In this document: piece by piece, positions 53,369-62,003 of the stretch | How the letters are laid out: each line of letters begins with the position of its first letter | How positions within the stretch are numbered: the stretch's first letter is position 1 | NCBI RefSeq assembly: GCF_018861025.1 | Contig: NZ_JAHKQH010000036.1 | Location: forward strand, 1 to 64,000 | Source of the DNA: Psychrosphaera sp. B3R10 | GTDB taxonomy: Bacteria > Pseudomonadota > Gammaproteobacteria > Enterobacterales > Alteromonadaceae | Reading direction: 5' to 3' | DNA length: 64,000 nt | Program-made: the position numbers and the translations under genes | Notes under the pieces: model-generated | What the model was told of the DNA's origin: nothing | The model's input: the letters and a program-made list of their open reading frames with translations, nothing else | Database searches by the model: none

Positions 53369-55639
53369 TTATTGTTGACGGTAAATAGCGTAAAGCTGAC
53401 CATAATCTAAGCGTGAAATGACACCATCGTTATCGAAGTCAGCAGCGGGCAAATAACCCTCGTCGCTACTTCTTAAACCATAGACAGCCATAAATGCCGT
53501 AATGTCACCGCGGTTAATTTCGCCATCGTTGTTAATATCACCAGCAATTTGTGGTTCTGGGAACGTGATGACATAAGCAACAACCGATTTTGCATTTATC
53601 TCGGTTTCTGCACTTGTTTCAGTCATTTTAGTAAGTGACATCTGCTCACCTTCTGCCGATGTCCCTTCAAACCAAGCAACACGTTCAATAGTCGCATCAC
53701 CAAGTTCTTCGCCATTAATATTAAGCGTTGTATCTAAGTGCTCAGCTTCATTGCTATTCATAACCCAAAGGATTAATTTATTGCCATCGCGAAACGCCAT
53801 GGTTTCAACATTGGCTAAACCTGTTTTTTGGGTTGGAATATAATGCGCACCAGCTGGGGCATGGTTACCAAACATTTTCATGATGTAGTAAGCACGCATA
53901 CGCTCACCTTCACCTTTGTTCGCGAAATAAATAGCGCGTGTTTCACGCCCGATACCGCGTGACCACGGTTCAAAAAACAATTCACCTTCCATACCTGAAC
54001 GATAAAACATAGCTCGGCTAGACATTCGACCAATTGGAAAATCCATGTCCAACTCGACACCATAAGTAGGGCCAGTTCCTAGACCCGTCTCAGTGTGCCA
54101 AACAGACAAACCCAATTCATTGGCGTTATTAATAAGAGTGGTCCATGTTGCTTCCGTCGCGTTGTCATAACTATGAGTTGAAATTCCTTTAAACAAACCA
54201 AGCGCATTTTGATTTTTGTAGCTGTTTAAAATAGAGATCGCTTGCTTAGTGCCCCAAGTTGATGGTCCTGAAAACTCTGGTTCAGGCACGCCAGCGTAGT
54301 CACTTGTTGTTAATAGACGTTTAATTTCTTGTATCACGGCAACTTCGTTTGTTGCTGAAACCACCTGAGACCACTCTTTAACCACGCTCATTACACTAAT
54401 TGCAACGTCGTTATCACTCATGTACTTGAGATAATCAGCTAAAAATCGTGCGTACTTTTGAATGTTAAGTTTGCTTGGTTCGTAACTACCGCCATTGTGT
54501 CCACCGCCGGTATAAATCCAGTCTGGTAGATTATTGGTTGTGCCATACCCGTCATAATCAGATTTTAATGTCGCCCAAAACTTAAGGTTTGGATTAGATT
54601 GTCTCGCCATTTTCATTGATAAAACGGCTCTATTGTAAAAAGCCAAATTTGGTGCACCTTCAACTAATTCTTGCTTACGGTCGTAAGACACTCGTGAATA
54701 GTCGAATTTAATGTCTTTGAATACCCAATCTGAAATTTGTTGCGAATTACTGGCATTATTTAGGAAGAATTGCGAGCGCTCCATATCTGAGCCCATCAAG
54801 GTAATTTCTTGTTGAGGATCAGTTAAGTCAATCGTAATACTGTTTTCAACTTCAACCGGGCGCGACCAACAAAATTTACTTCTACCTGACGCTGGGTCAC
54901 CAAATACGCTATTTGAGCAAGAGACATCTTCATATACCGTTTTATAAAAGAAAGCGCCTTCTCTGCCATAAGCGACTTCATGATAGTCAGTTAAGTAACA
55001 TGTATCACCTTCTGAACCGCAATATGTCCATTCTTCGCCCTCTGGCGCAACTGGTTCTTCAGTAACCGGTTGTCTAATCCAGCAGTGCTTGTATTTACCC
55101 GGTGCAGCGTCACCGAATACCGCATTTGTACAGCTCGCGCCATCTTCATGGGTTTGAAATGCAAATAACCCATCACGACCAAAAGCGACTTCATATGTGC
55201 CTTCAAATGGACAGGTATTACGTTCACCTATGCAAAAAATCCAGCCGGCCCCCTCTGGCGGTGTTAAATGTGATGTATCTTTACGTGTCCAACAGTACTT
55301 TCTTTTTCCTGGCAAAGGGTCGCCAAAAACCGAAGGCGCGCAATACACGCCATCAGTATGATATTGATAAGCAAAAGCGCCATTGACCCCAAAAGCAACT
55401 TCTTTGCTTCCGTCAAATTCGCAGGTTTCTAACGCGCTAGAACATAAACTCCAGTTAGCACCAGGTGGAATGGTTTCCGCTGCTTGGGAAGCGCCAGCAA
55501 ATAGGCCTAGACACATAACAAGCATGAGATGTAATGATTTGAAATACGACGCGTATGAGACTTGTGCTTTAGAAACACGAATCTTCCGCTTTCCTCGGTA
55601 CTGATTTATTCCGTTTTTAATTTGTTGATGATTACTCAT
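53369..55639 (-). CDS. Dockerin-bearing glycoside hydrolase with three Cys-rich N-terminal repeats
   Basis: Secreted enzyme of 756 residues. ATG 55639 has AAGG upstream and gives a long signal ending near GASQAA. Three Cys-containing repeats of about 65 residues follow (each with C-F/Y-x-G/D-EVAFG/EVAYG, VFGDP-PG and K-x-CW). The catalytic (alpha/beta)8-like domain covers about 265-590, with SVVKEWSQVV and VWHTETGLG as candidate acid/base and nucleophile Glu, a clan-A pattern near GH30. A beta domain follows. The end is a type I dockerin with two calcium loops (DINNDGEINRGD, DFDNDGVISRLD). The substrate is unknown. Confidence 0.78.
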   Translation of the reverse strand: MSNHQQIKNGINQYRGKRKIRVSKAQVSYASYFKSLHLMLVMCLGLFAGASQAAETIPPGANWSLCSSALETCEFDGSKEVAFGVNGAFAYQYHTDGVYCAPSVFGDPLPGKRKYCWTRKDTSHLTPPEGAGWIFCIGERNTCPFEGTYEVAFGRDGLFAFQTHEDGASCTNAVFGDAAPGKYKHCWIRQPVTEEPVAPEGEEWTYCGSEGDTCYLTDYHEVAYGREGAFFYKTVYEDVSCSNSVFGDPASGRSKFCWSRPVEVENSITIDLTDPQQEITLMGSDMERSQFFLNNASNSQQISDWVFKDIKFDYSRVSYDRKQELVEGAPNLAFYNRAVLSMKMARQSNPNLKFWATLKSDYDGYGTTNNLPDWIYTGGGHNGGSYEPSKLNIQKYARFLADYLKYMSDNDVAISVMSVVKEWSQVVSATNEVAVIQEIKRLLTTSDYAGVPEPEFSGPSTWGTKQAISILNSYKNQNALGLFKGISTHSYDNATEATWTTLINNANELGLSVWHTETGLGTGPTYGVELDMDFPIGRMSSRAMFYRSGMEGELFFEPWSRGIGRETRAIYFANKGEGERMRAYYIMKMFGNHAPAGAHYIPTQKTGLANVETMAFRDGNKLILWVMNSNEAEHLDTTLNINGEELGDATIERVAWFEGTSAEGEQMSLTKMTETSAETEINAKSVVAYVITFPEPQIAGDINNDGEINRGDITAFMAVYGLRSSDEGYLPAADFDNDGVISRLDYGQLYAIYRQQ

Positions 55640-56168
55640 AGTAATACCTTTTATTTTTATTATATTTTTCAAATTACCTGTCGACTTTTGGCAGTAAATT
55701 CATTCCACTACCGTTTCTTTCATCTTTATTGTTAATACACCTCGGTTAATACGTGAACATTCAACCTTCCTAAATAAACGACGATCGTCACTCGCAAAAT
55801 ACCAACGAATTAACGAAATCAATTTCAACCATAGGTGGTAAAACCGCATGCCCTTACTCCGGCCTAAAATTTAAACAATAGAAAATACGAAAACCGTAAA
55901 TATTCGTTAATATTTCGAATATTGTTGTGAGGTTGGCGGATATAAAACAATGTCGAGACGTGGTGAAATGGAACTAAATTTCAGGTAGATAAGGTAATAA
56001 TTTAGGAAAATATGCTGATTGCAAACATGACAAAAAGAGCACGAAGGTCATTAATACGTTCATAGTTTGTAAATAAGAGCGCACATATTTTGTGTTCAGC
56101 GCCCTCGAATTACGATTAAAGTGTCATTAATTGCGCTCTATTATTACTCGATAATAAAGTAGGTCATG
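55640..56168. other. Upstream region of the dockerin hydrolase
   Basis: A 529-base AT-rich stretch without a convincing gene. It should hold the promoter of the leftward dockerin hydrolase. I see an AT-rich imperfect palindrome near 55890-55925 (AATATTCG/CGAATATT) but no assigned operator. Confidence 0.35.
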
Positions 56169-57194
56169 CTAATTTACTGCTTTTGGTGGTTTTAATTTGC
56201 GGGAGCCAGGAACTTTGGATGCGCTAATTTCAGGAGAAAATTGAACCATTTTAATGCTGCCATCTTCATTAAAATCCATACGCTCAAAACTTGCAGAGCG
56301 TCGGAAAAAGGTCCCGTCATTAACATCACTCCGATGGTAAAATAAGTACCATTGGTTCTCGAATTCAATTGCAGAAGTATGCGCTGGAGAATCTGTTTGA
56401 TCCGGTGTCATTGGCCCCATGTGAGTTGCATATGATGAAGGCAGTGGCGAATCTGACATAAAATATTCAGTTCTAGCTCCGCGGCGCGCTAAAAAGTAGT
56501 ACTTACCTTCTCGTTTAAACACTGTCACAGCTTCGTTTACCTGCTCTTTCGATAGTCTGACCCATGGTCCATCTAACTCTGTCATGTTCGATTTGAGTTT
56601 CGCGCCCATGACATGCCAACCGGGAGCACCGATATCCACTTTATGATCATTGCCATAAATATAGGCTTGGCCGTCGTCATCAACAAATACGGTTGGGTCA
56701 AAAATAGAGGTTATCTTGTCAGTGACAGCTTCTTCCCAAGGTCCGATGGGCGTTCGGCTTTTAGCGACGCCAACATGTGTTTTTTCATATGGAAAGTAGA
56801 AATAATACCAACCATCTTTATAGGCAACATCAGGTGCATTCATTTGGCCCGATGCCCAGCTATACTGCCTAGGTTTGAGCACTACGCCGTGATTTATCCA
56901 GGTTTTTAAGTCCGATGATTCCAAAACTAAATAATCTTGCATGCTATTAAAACTTTTTGCATCAGGTTGGTCATGAGATGCGTAAACATAGACTTTGCCG
57001 TCAAATACTTCAGCGGCAGGGTCAGCTACATACAAAAAACCCGCTTCGCCTTTTTTTAAGATAGGGTTAGAAGGTAACACCTCAGCCTTTTCTGTATTGT
57101 CTGTTTTAATAGGGGATGTATTGCACGCAACGAGTAAACTCATTACCAGAGCCATTGTTAATGTTGCCATAACCTTAATTCGTTTTTGATCCAT
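56169..57194 (-). CDS. GH43-family beta-propeller glycosidase lipoprotein
   Basis: Lipoprotein of 341 residues (lipobox LLVAC). The GH43 catalytic triad is visible as Asp in FLYVADPAAEVFDGKVYVY, a pKa-tuning Asp in SIFDPTVFVDDDGQAYIYG, and Glu in EQVNEAVTVFKREGKYYF. Predicted exo-acting arabinofuranosidase, xylosidase or galactosidase on the cell surface or in the periplasm. It lies in the hydrolase block with GH172 and an SSS symporter gene, all leftward. Confidence 0.85.
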   Translation of the reverse strand: MDQKRIKVMATLTMALVMSLLVACNTSPIKTDNTEKAEVLPSNPILKKGEAGFLYVADPAAEVFDGKVYVYASHDQPDAKSFNSMQDYLVLESSDLKTWINHGVVLKPRQYSWASGQMNAPDVAYKDGWYYFYFPYEKTHVGVAKSRTPIGPWEEAVTDKITSIFDPTVFVDDDGQAYIYGNDHKVDIGAPGWHVMGAKLKSNMTELDGPWVRLSKEQVNEAVTVFKREGKYYFLARRGARTEYFMSDSPLPSSYATHMGPMTPDQTDSPAHTSAIEFENQWYLFYHRSDVNDGTFFRRSASFERMDFNEDGSIKMVQFSPEISASKVPGSRKLKPPKAVN

Positions 57195-57230
57195 CTAAGT
57201 ACGCTCATGTTAATTCGGAAAATCTAAATT

Positions 57231-57265
57231 AAAAAAGGCTGCTAATATTCATTAGCAGCCTTTTT
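57231..57265. terminator. Strong bidirectional terminator after the SSS symporter gene
   Basis: Arms AAAAAGGCTGCTAAT and ATTAGCAGCCTTTTT around a 4-base loop make a 15-bp perfect stem with T-runs on both strands, 63 bases after the symporter stop. Confidence 0.92.
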
Positions 57266-57327
57266 CAGTATTATTCTAAAAGTACCTTGCAATAAAAATA
57301 CTGCTCTATAAAGGTACTAGACTTTGA

Positions 57328-58890
57328 CTACCACCATGTGGTGTAAAGGGCGATTAGAATGATTACAACAACAACCGTAGCAATATTAAATCCTTTGGTC
57401 GTTTCAAAACTGACTTCACTTAAATCAACACTTTCATTACTTGATTCAGCTTTACCTGCAAGCGAAACGATGACGCATAATGCCAAACATAATAAGAAGA
57501 CAACGCCTACACGGTCCATAAACGGCAGTTCAGGCCAGTAAACTTTAAGTAGTAATGAGAACCCGGCTGAACCTAATGCAGCAGCTAATGCACCGGCAGA
57601 TGTCGCTTTAGACCAGAACATACCCATAACAAATATCACAACAATACCCGGCGTAAAGAAGCCCGTGAATTCTTGGATATACTGGAATGCTTGGTCAAAC
57701 TTACCAAGTAATGGTTCAGCGACAAATAGCGCGATTGTTAGTGATGCTAACGCTGCAACACGGCCAACTTGTACATAATGACGTTGCGACTTCCCTTGTT
57801 TTATTTTAGCGTAAATATCCATAGTGAATATTGTTGAAATACTGTTAGTCATTGATGCTAATGACGACACAATTGCCGCAACTAATGCCGCAAATACTAA
57901 ACCTTTAATACCGACTGGCATTAATGACATCATCGAAGGATAAGCTTGGTCAGGTGCGCTTAATTGAGGATATAGAATAACTGCAGCGATACCAGGTACA
58001 ACAACAATCAACGGCATTAGTAATTTAAGGAAAGCAGCAAACGCGATGCCTTTTTGGGCTTCTTTTACATCTTTAGCCGCTAAAGCTCGTTGAATAATAT
58101 ATTGATTGAAACCCCAGTAGCTGAAGTTCATTATCCACATACCACCAACTAATACCGATATACCTGGTAGGCTCATATAATGTTCATTTTCAGGGGATAA
58201 GATCATGTCAAAATGAGCAGGAGCATGTTCAGTTAAAACACTAAACCCAGCGATAAAGCCTTGACCATCAGAAACCGCGTCTAGCGCTAAGTAACTTAGT
58301 AACAAACCACCAAAGACTAACAATACAACCTGTAAAATGTCGGTATAAGCAACCGCTTTTAAACCGCCATATAACGAATAAGCAATAGAGAATACTGCAA
58401 GGAAGATCATGCCATACATCCAATCTACGCCTGCTACCGTTTCAATCGCTAATCCGCCTAACCAAAGTACCGCGGTTAAGTTAACAAATACATAAACTGC
58501 TAACCAAAATAGCGCTAACGTCGTTTTCACTTTGCTATCAAAACGTTGCTCTAAATACTGTGGCATAGTGTAGATATTGTTTTTCAGGAAAATAGGCAAC
58601 ATGTATTTACCTACAATAATTAGGGTAATGGCCGCCATCCATTCATACGATGCTATTGCGATACCAACCGCATATCCTGAACCAGACATACCGATAATTT
58701 GTTCTGCTGATATGTTAGAGGCTATGAGTGATGCGCCAATTGCCCACCATGGTAAAGACTTACTCGCTAAAAAATAATCTTCGGTATTTTTACCGCCTTG
58801 TTTATCTTCACGTGAAATCCACAGCGCTAGCATTAGCAGACCTAATACATATGCAATGAATACCGTTGTATCCAACATTTCTAACTTCAT
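57328..58890 (-). CDS. Sodium:solute symporter (SSS family, SGLT-like)
   Basis: Inner-membrane protein of 520 residues with about 14 helices. Signatures are SLPWWAIGASLIASNISAEQ, the typical SSS loop of sugar symporters, YSLYGGLKAVAYTDILQVVL and LVFAALVAAIVSSLASMTNS with a sodium-site Ser pair. It would import a sugar released by the surrounding hydrolases with Na. AAGGAAC lies six bases before the start. Confidence 0.92.
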   Translation of the reverse strand: MKLEMLDTTVFIAYVLGLLMLALWISREDKQGGKNTEDYFLASKSLPWWAIGASLIASNISAEQIIGMSGSGYAVGIAIASYEWMAAITLIIVGKYMLPIFLKNNIYTMPQYLEQRFDSKVKTTLALFWLAVYVFVNLTAVLWLGGLAIETVAGVDWMYGMIFLAVFSIAYSLYGGLKAVAYTDILQVVLLVFGGLLLSYLALDAVSDGQGFIAGFSVLTEHAPAHFDMILSPENEHYMSLPGISVLVGGMWIMNFSYWGFNQYIIQRALAAKDVKEAQKGIAFAAFLKLLMPLIVVVPGIAAVILYPQLSAPDQAYPSMMSLMPVGIKGLVFAALVAAIVSSLASMTNSISTIFTMDIYAKIKQGKSQRHYVQVGRVAALASLTIALFVAEPLLGKFDQAFQYIQEFTGFFTPGIVVIFVMGMFWSKATSAGALAAALGSAGFSLLLKVYWPELPFMDRVGVVFLLCLALCVIVSLAGKAESSNESVDLSEVSFETTKGFNIATVVVVIILIALYTTWW

Positions 58891-59057
58891 TATTGTTCCT
58901 TGGGATGGTTCTTATTTTATTATTAGTAAACAAGCGGAACATCAAAAAACCGTATTTTTAATATCAGCAATAATAAGACATTGAATTATTTATATTTTTG
59001 ACGGGAGATTGTGGGTGCCTAATATACGTAACACATGCTGCACTTTGATTCGAGCCA

Positions 59058-59094
59058 AAAAATTAAGGGGGCTAACAATATGTTGGCCCCTTTA
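59058..59094 (-). terminator. Terminator of the beta-propeller hydrolase gene
   Basis: Arms AAGGGG-CTAAC and GTT-GCCCCTT form a stem. On the minus strand TTAATTTTTTGG follows. Twenty-eight bases after the stop codon. Confidence 0.8.
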
Positions 59095-59121
59095 GTTATC
59101 TACAATGATAAGTTAGACACG

Positions 59122-60189
59122 TTAGTCTACTTTTTTAGGAATGATCTTAAATAAATGCGAAGCACTGCCATGTTCTGGAGTTTCATTTATGCCTGTGGCC
59201 ATATAAACATAAGCCGGTTTGCCATCGATAAATAAGATTTGTGGGCGTTCTAAACGACCATTTATTTTACCGCGATAGACAATAGAGTCTTTGAGCGCCG
59301 CTTTGCCAACATAGTGCTCCAATGCTTCAAAAGAGCGTGTAATTTTTTCCTCTGGGAAAAACATGCCGTCATCTGAGCGCCAAAGTAAACCACCACCGTG
59401 ATCGCCTTTTAAGTTACCAAAATCGCGACTCAGCAAATAGACACTGTCTTTGTACTCAAACGCATAAGCATCTTCAATGCCTGCACGGGTTGTTGCACTT
59501 TTGTGATAAGTGTATGGTCCTTCTAAATTATCAGAACTTGCTATACCGTAAGTGAACGCGCCTCTTTTTTTCTTTGGATTTTTCTGAATTACAGATTTTA
59601 AATACAACAGATATTTACCATCTTTTTTAATCAGGCTTGGATTAGAAACACCCAGTCTTGCGTGGTAATTCCAAGCAGTTTTGTCAGTAGATTTACGTAA
59701 AATGGTACCGTCAGCCTCAGCACTTTTAGCCGGTCGCCAGTTACCCTTTAAGTCATCGGCGACAAACATAATAATTCGTTGTGTTTTTAACTGGTTGTTA
59801 GAGTTCACTATAAAAGTAAGTACATACTTTCCATCTAAGTATTTAATTGTAGGGTTGTGCGGGGCATTAAAACCGGTGTCCAAATCGGCAACCGCTTTAC
59901 CAAGATAGGTAAACGGGCCTTCTGGTTTATCGGCGACATAATGGCCTATTTCGCTATCTTTAAACCAACCGCTAAAATTTTTTTGGGTTTTAGTTGGCCA
60001 TTGGGCAACAAATAAATGCACTTTGCCGTCTGGACCTATAATAGGTGATGCTCCCCATATATGGGTATCTTTTTTCTCCAATACCTTGCCTACATATTCG
60101 TAGTCAAAATCATAAGTTTCAGCTTGGCTTAACCCAGGAATTAAGAATAAAAAAGCAAATAAGCTCCTTTTTAAGAAGGCGAATTTCAT
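59122..60189 (-). CDS. Secreted beta-propeller glycosidase (GH43/GH117-like superfamily)
   Basis: Protein of 355 residues with a signal peptide (cleavage near LSQA). The pattern of repeated blades (IWGASPIIGPDGKVHLFVAQW, APHNPTIKYLDGKYVLTFIV, GVSNPSLIKKDGKYLLYLKS, IEDAYAFEYKDSVYLLSRDF) fits five-bladed propeller hydrolases. I cannot fix the family: no clear GH43 DPA motif is present, and GH117-type or an unassigned group is possible. Candidate acids are Asp in GIEDAYAF and Glu in SFEALEHYVG. Periplasmic role in the same carbohydrate programme. Confidence 0.7.
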   Translation of the reverse strand: MKFAFLKRSLFAFLFLIPGLSQAETYDFDYEYVGKVLEKKDTHIWGASPIIGPDGKVHLFVAQWPTKTQKNFSGWFKDSEIGHYVADKPEGPFTYLGKAVADLDTGFNAPHNPTIKYLDGKYVLTFIVNSNNQLKTQRIIMFVADDLKGNWRPAKSAEADGTILRKSTDKTAWNYHARLGVSNPSLIKKDGKYLLYLKSVIQKNPKKKRGAFTYGIASSDNLEGPYTYHKSATTRAGIEDAYAFEYKDSVYLLSRDFGNLKGDHGGGLLWRSDDGMFFPEEKITRSFEALEHYVGKAALKDSIVYRGKINGRLERPQILFIDGKPAYVYMATGINETPEHGSASHLFKIIPKKVD

Positions 60190-60404
60190 TTAGTATGCTC
60201 CGATAAATGTACTTGGTTTTTCTCGTTATGATTAAAACAAATGATGTAGCAAAAACCGCATTAATTTAATTGTAATAAAAGATAAGCAGCGGAAAATAAC
60301 GCACTAGCGGTGCTAATCCCTATCAGGAAATAAATGAAATGGTGTTTAAAGCAAGCGCGGAGCATCATGCGAAATAAGTACTTTTATCAAAACAAAATTA
60401 CAAT

Positions 60405-60893
60405 TTAATGGATCTCTAAAATAGCAATCAGCCGCGTTTCATTACCCACTTTAAATTGCACTTCATCGTCAATTTCTTTGCCGAGCAATGCCTTACCGAT
60501 TGGAGATAGTACAGAGATGACCGTCACGCATTTATCGTCAAATTGCAATTTTAAGCCACCAGCCTCATTGCCCAGTAGATAATATAAAACCTGTTCCTGC
60601 TCATTTTCGACACAAACTAATGAGCCGACGTTAACAACAGCTTCACCGTTTAGAGATTTTTCTTTCAACATTTTCCAATCTGCAATGGCCTGTTTAAAAC
60701 CCTCAACACGTTTAGATTGCCCCTCAGCTAAATAAGCCGCCTCGATGGCAACGGTGTCGTATTGGGTCTCGGCTTTACTTTGGTCATGCGTCGCAAGATC
60801 ATGGGCATCTTTCGCTGCTTGTACGGCATTTAAAAGAGACTGTTGCAACTCAGCGATCAGAGATTGGATCAGCTCTTGTTTATCAATATGCAT
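60405..60893 (-). CDS. GreA/GreB-family transcription factor-like protein
   Basis: Protein of 162 residues with an N-terminal coiled coil (LIAELQQSLLNAVQAAKDAH to KQAIADWKML) and a C-terminal FKBP-like domain (VNVGSLVCVENEQEQVLYYLLG, VTVISVLSPIGKALLGKEIDDEV), as in GreA/GreB. The coil tip has Asp/Glu in THDQSKAETQYD rather than the usual DLSENAEY-like pair, so transcript-cleavage activity is uncertain. It may bind the RNA polymerase secondary channel in another way. Confidence 0.82.
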   Translation of the reverse strand: MHIDKQELIQSLIAELQQSLLNAVQAAKDAHDLATHDQSKAETQYDTVAIEAAYLAEGQSKRVEGFKQAIADWKMLKEKSLNGEAVVNVGSLVCVENEQEQVLYYLLGNEAGGLKLQFDDKCVTVISVLSPIGKALLGKEIDDEVQFKVGNETRLIAILEIH

Positions 60894-61156
60894 TTATAGA
60901 GATCACTATTGGTCGAAAGCAAAGCGTTAAATTGCCAACATAAAGAAGGCTAACAAGGTGGTCATTTTAACGTAGTTAGGTGTCTATTAATATGTAAGGC
61001 TGGAAATGACAAAGAGATTAACTCAGAAAGCTCGAAGCACATAAGCGGCTCGAGTATCGTGAGATGTTCGGGCTATATTTTGACAACCCGCTATTTAGCG
61101 CGCACAAAAACTTCTCAAAAAGGCTACTTATTAAGTTTAATTGGATAAGTGGGGTG
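60894..61156. other. Gene-free spacer before the tRNA remnant
   Basis: No ORF with a ribosome binding site is seen. It must contain the promoter of the GreA/B-like gene near 60900-60960. No repeat was noticed. Confidence 0.35.
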
Positions 61157-61221
61157 ATTTTTATTAGAAGAAAAATGGTGCCTCGACCCGGAATCGAACT
61201 AGGGACACGGGGATTTTCAAT
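61157..61221 (-). pseudogene. 3' half tRNA-Phe copy with downstream flank (possible att relic)
   Basis: The 46 bases 61176-61221 equal the tRNA-Phe 3' half from the anticodon loop to CCA, with one change (C to T in the T arm), and then stop matching. The repeat extends past the tRNA 3' end into a similar flank (GATTTTTATTAG then A-rich), so 61157-61221 mirrors 61529-61595. No 5' half is present, so it cannot make a tRNA. It resembles the duplicated target left by integration into a tRNA gene. Confidence 0.75.
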
Positions 61222-61549
61222 TAGTCAATATACTTTCTATTAGTTACTAGATATGCATGAAATCCAAGAGTTTCAACATTCTGATTTTATGGGAGGGTTA
61301 CACAAGCCAAGGATGTTTGTGGTGCTCATACCCTTCACAGTTTTTTACTCCACCACTAACCTGCAACCTATTAATGCTTTTTACCTTCTGTTCGCGAGTT
61401 CGGGCTGCATATACTGCGGGATTGAAAGCGAATTTAAGACCCAATTGATTTTGTAGAAATAAAGAAAAAGACAGAATCAACCCAATTCGATAAAACGTGC
61501 GAATACTGCTGGATATAAAGGATTTGGGAGATTTTTATTAGGATAAAAA
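61222..61549. other. Unassigned 330-base insert between the tRNA-Phe repeats
   Basis: A segment bounded by the direct repeats of tRNA-Phe 3' end. Only ORFs of about 60 codons exist on either strand, none with a clear ribosome binding site and none I recognise. No integrase fragment was identified. Probably a decayed remnant of a larger insert or the result of local duplication. Confidence 0.4.
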
Positions 61550-61625
61550 TGGTGCCTCGACCCGGAATCGAACCAGGGACACGGGGATTTTCAATCCCCT
61601 GCTCTACCGACTGAGCTATCGAGGC
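61550..61625 (-). tRNA. tRNA-Phe (GAA)
   Basis: 76-nt cloverleaf with encoded CCA. The acceptor GCCTCGA pairs with TCGAGGC, the D arm is GCTCAGTCGGTAGAGC, the anticodon loop TTGAAAA carries GAA, and the T loop is GGTTCGATTCC. Identical to the copy at 61794-61869. Last gene of a three-tRNA leftward operon. Confidence 0.97.
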
Positions 61626-61651
61626 ACTTAGGAGGTGCAATTTTAGAGAAA

Positions 61652-61727
<76 letters not shown>

Positions 61728-61793
61728 ACACTGGATACTCAAAGAGTACTCTCTAAAAGAGACTGTATGAATGACCATCTTTTTGGTGAAAGA

Positions 61794-61869
61794 TGGTGCC
61801 TCGACCCGGAATCGAACCAGGGACACGGGGATTTTCAATCCCCTGCTCTACCGACTGAGCTATCGAGGC
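61794..61869 (-). tRNA. tRNA-Phe (GAA)
   Basis: 76-nt cloverleaf with CCA, identical over its length to the copy at 61550-61625. First gene of the tRNA operon, 44 bases after the predicted transcript start. Confidence 0.97.
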
Positions 61870-61919
61870 ACATACTGTGCTTTTTTCCCGTAACAAGGCT
61901 GTCCTTGTTGCGGGCGTGT

Positions 61920-61948
61920 ATTAAACGGATTTTGGCTTTTTAAGTCAA
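61920..61948 (-). promoter_or_regulatory. Promoter of the tRNA-Phe/Thr/Phe operon
   Basis: On the minus strand, -35 TTGACT (61943-61948), a 17-base spacer and -10 TTTAAT (61920-61925), then a GC-rich discriminator (CGCCCGC). The transcript would begin at about 61913 with a 12-bp hairpin (CCCGCAACAAGG/CCTTGTTACGGG, 61887-61914) before the first tRNA. Confidence 0.8.
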
Positions 61949-62003
61949 CTATTTTTTGCAATAGTTTTACCAAATGTGTAGTTTTTAGCCTATTCGAGCA
62001 GTT

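Noticed and set aside
61253..61480. Overlapping 60-67 codon ORFs within the tRNA-flanked remnant
   Set aside because: No ribosome binding site, no recognisable domain, and competing ORFs on both strands; I keep the region as an unassigned remnant.
61434..61640. Short ORF across tRNA-Phe on the minus strand (SIAQSVEQGIENPRVPGSIPGRG)
   Set aside because: It is the translation of a tRNA gene in a shadow frame, a well-known spurious ORF type.
61887..61914. Terminator hairpin upstream of the tRNA operon
   Set aside because: The stem is followed by an A-run, not a T-run, on the strand of the tRNA transcript, and it lies at the predicted transcript start.
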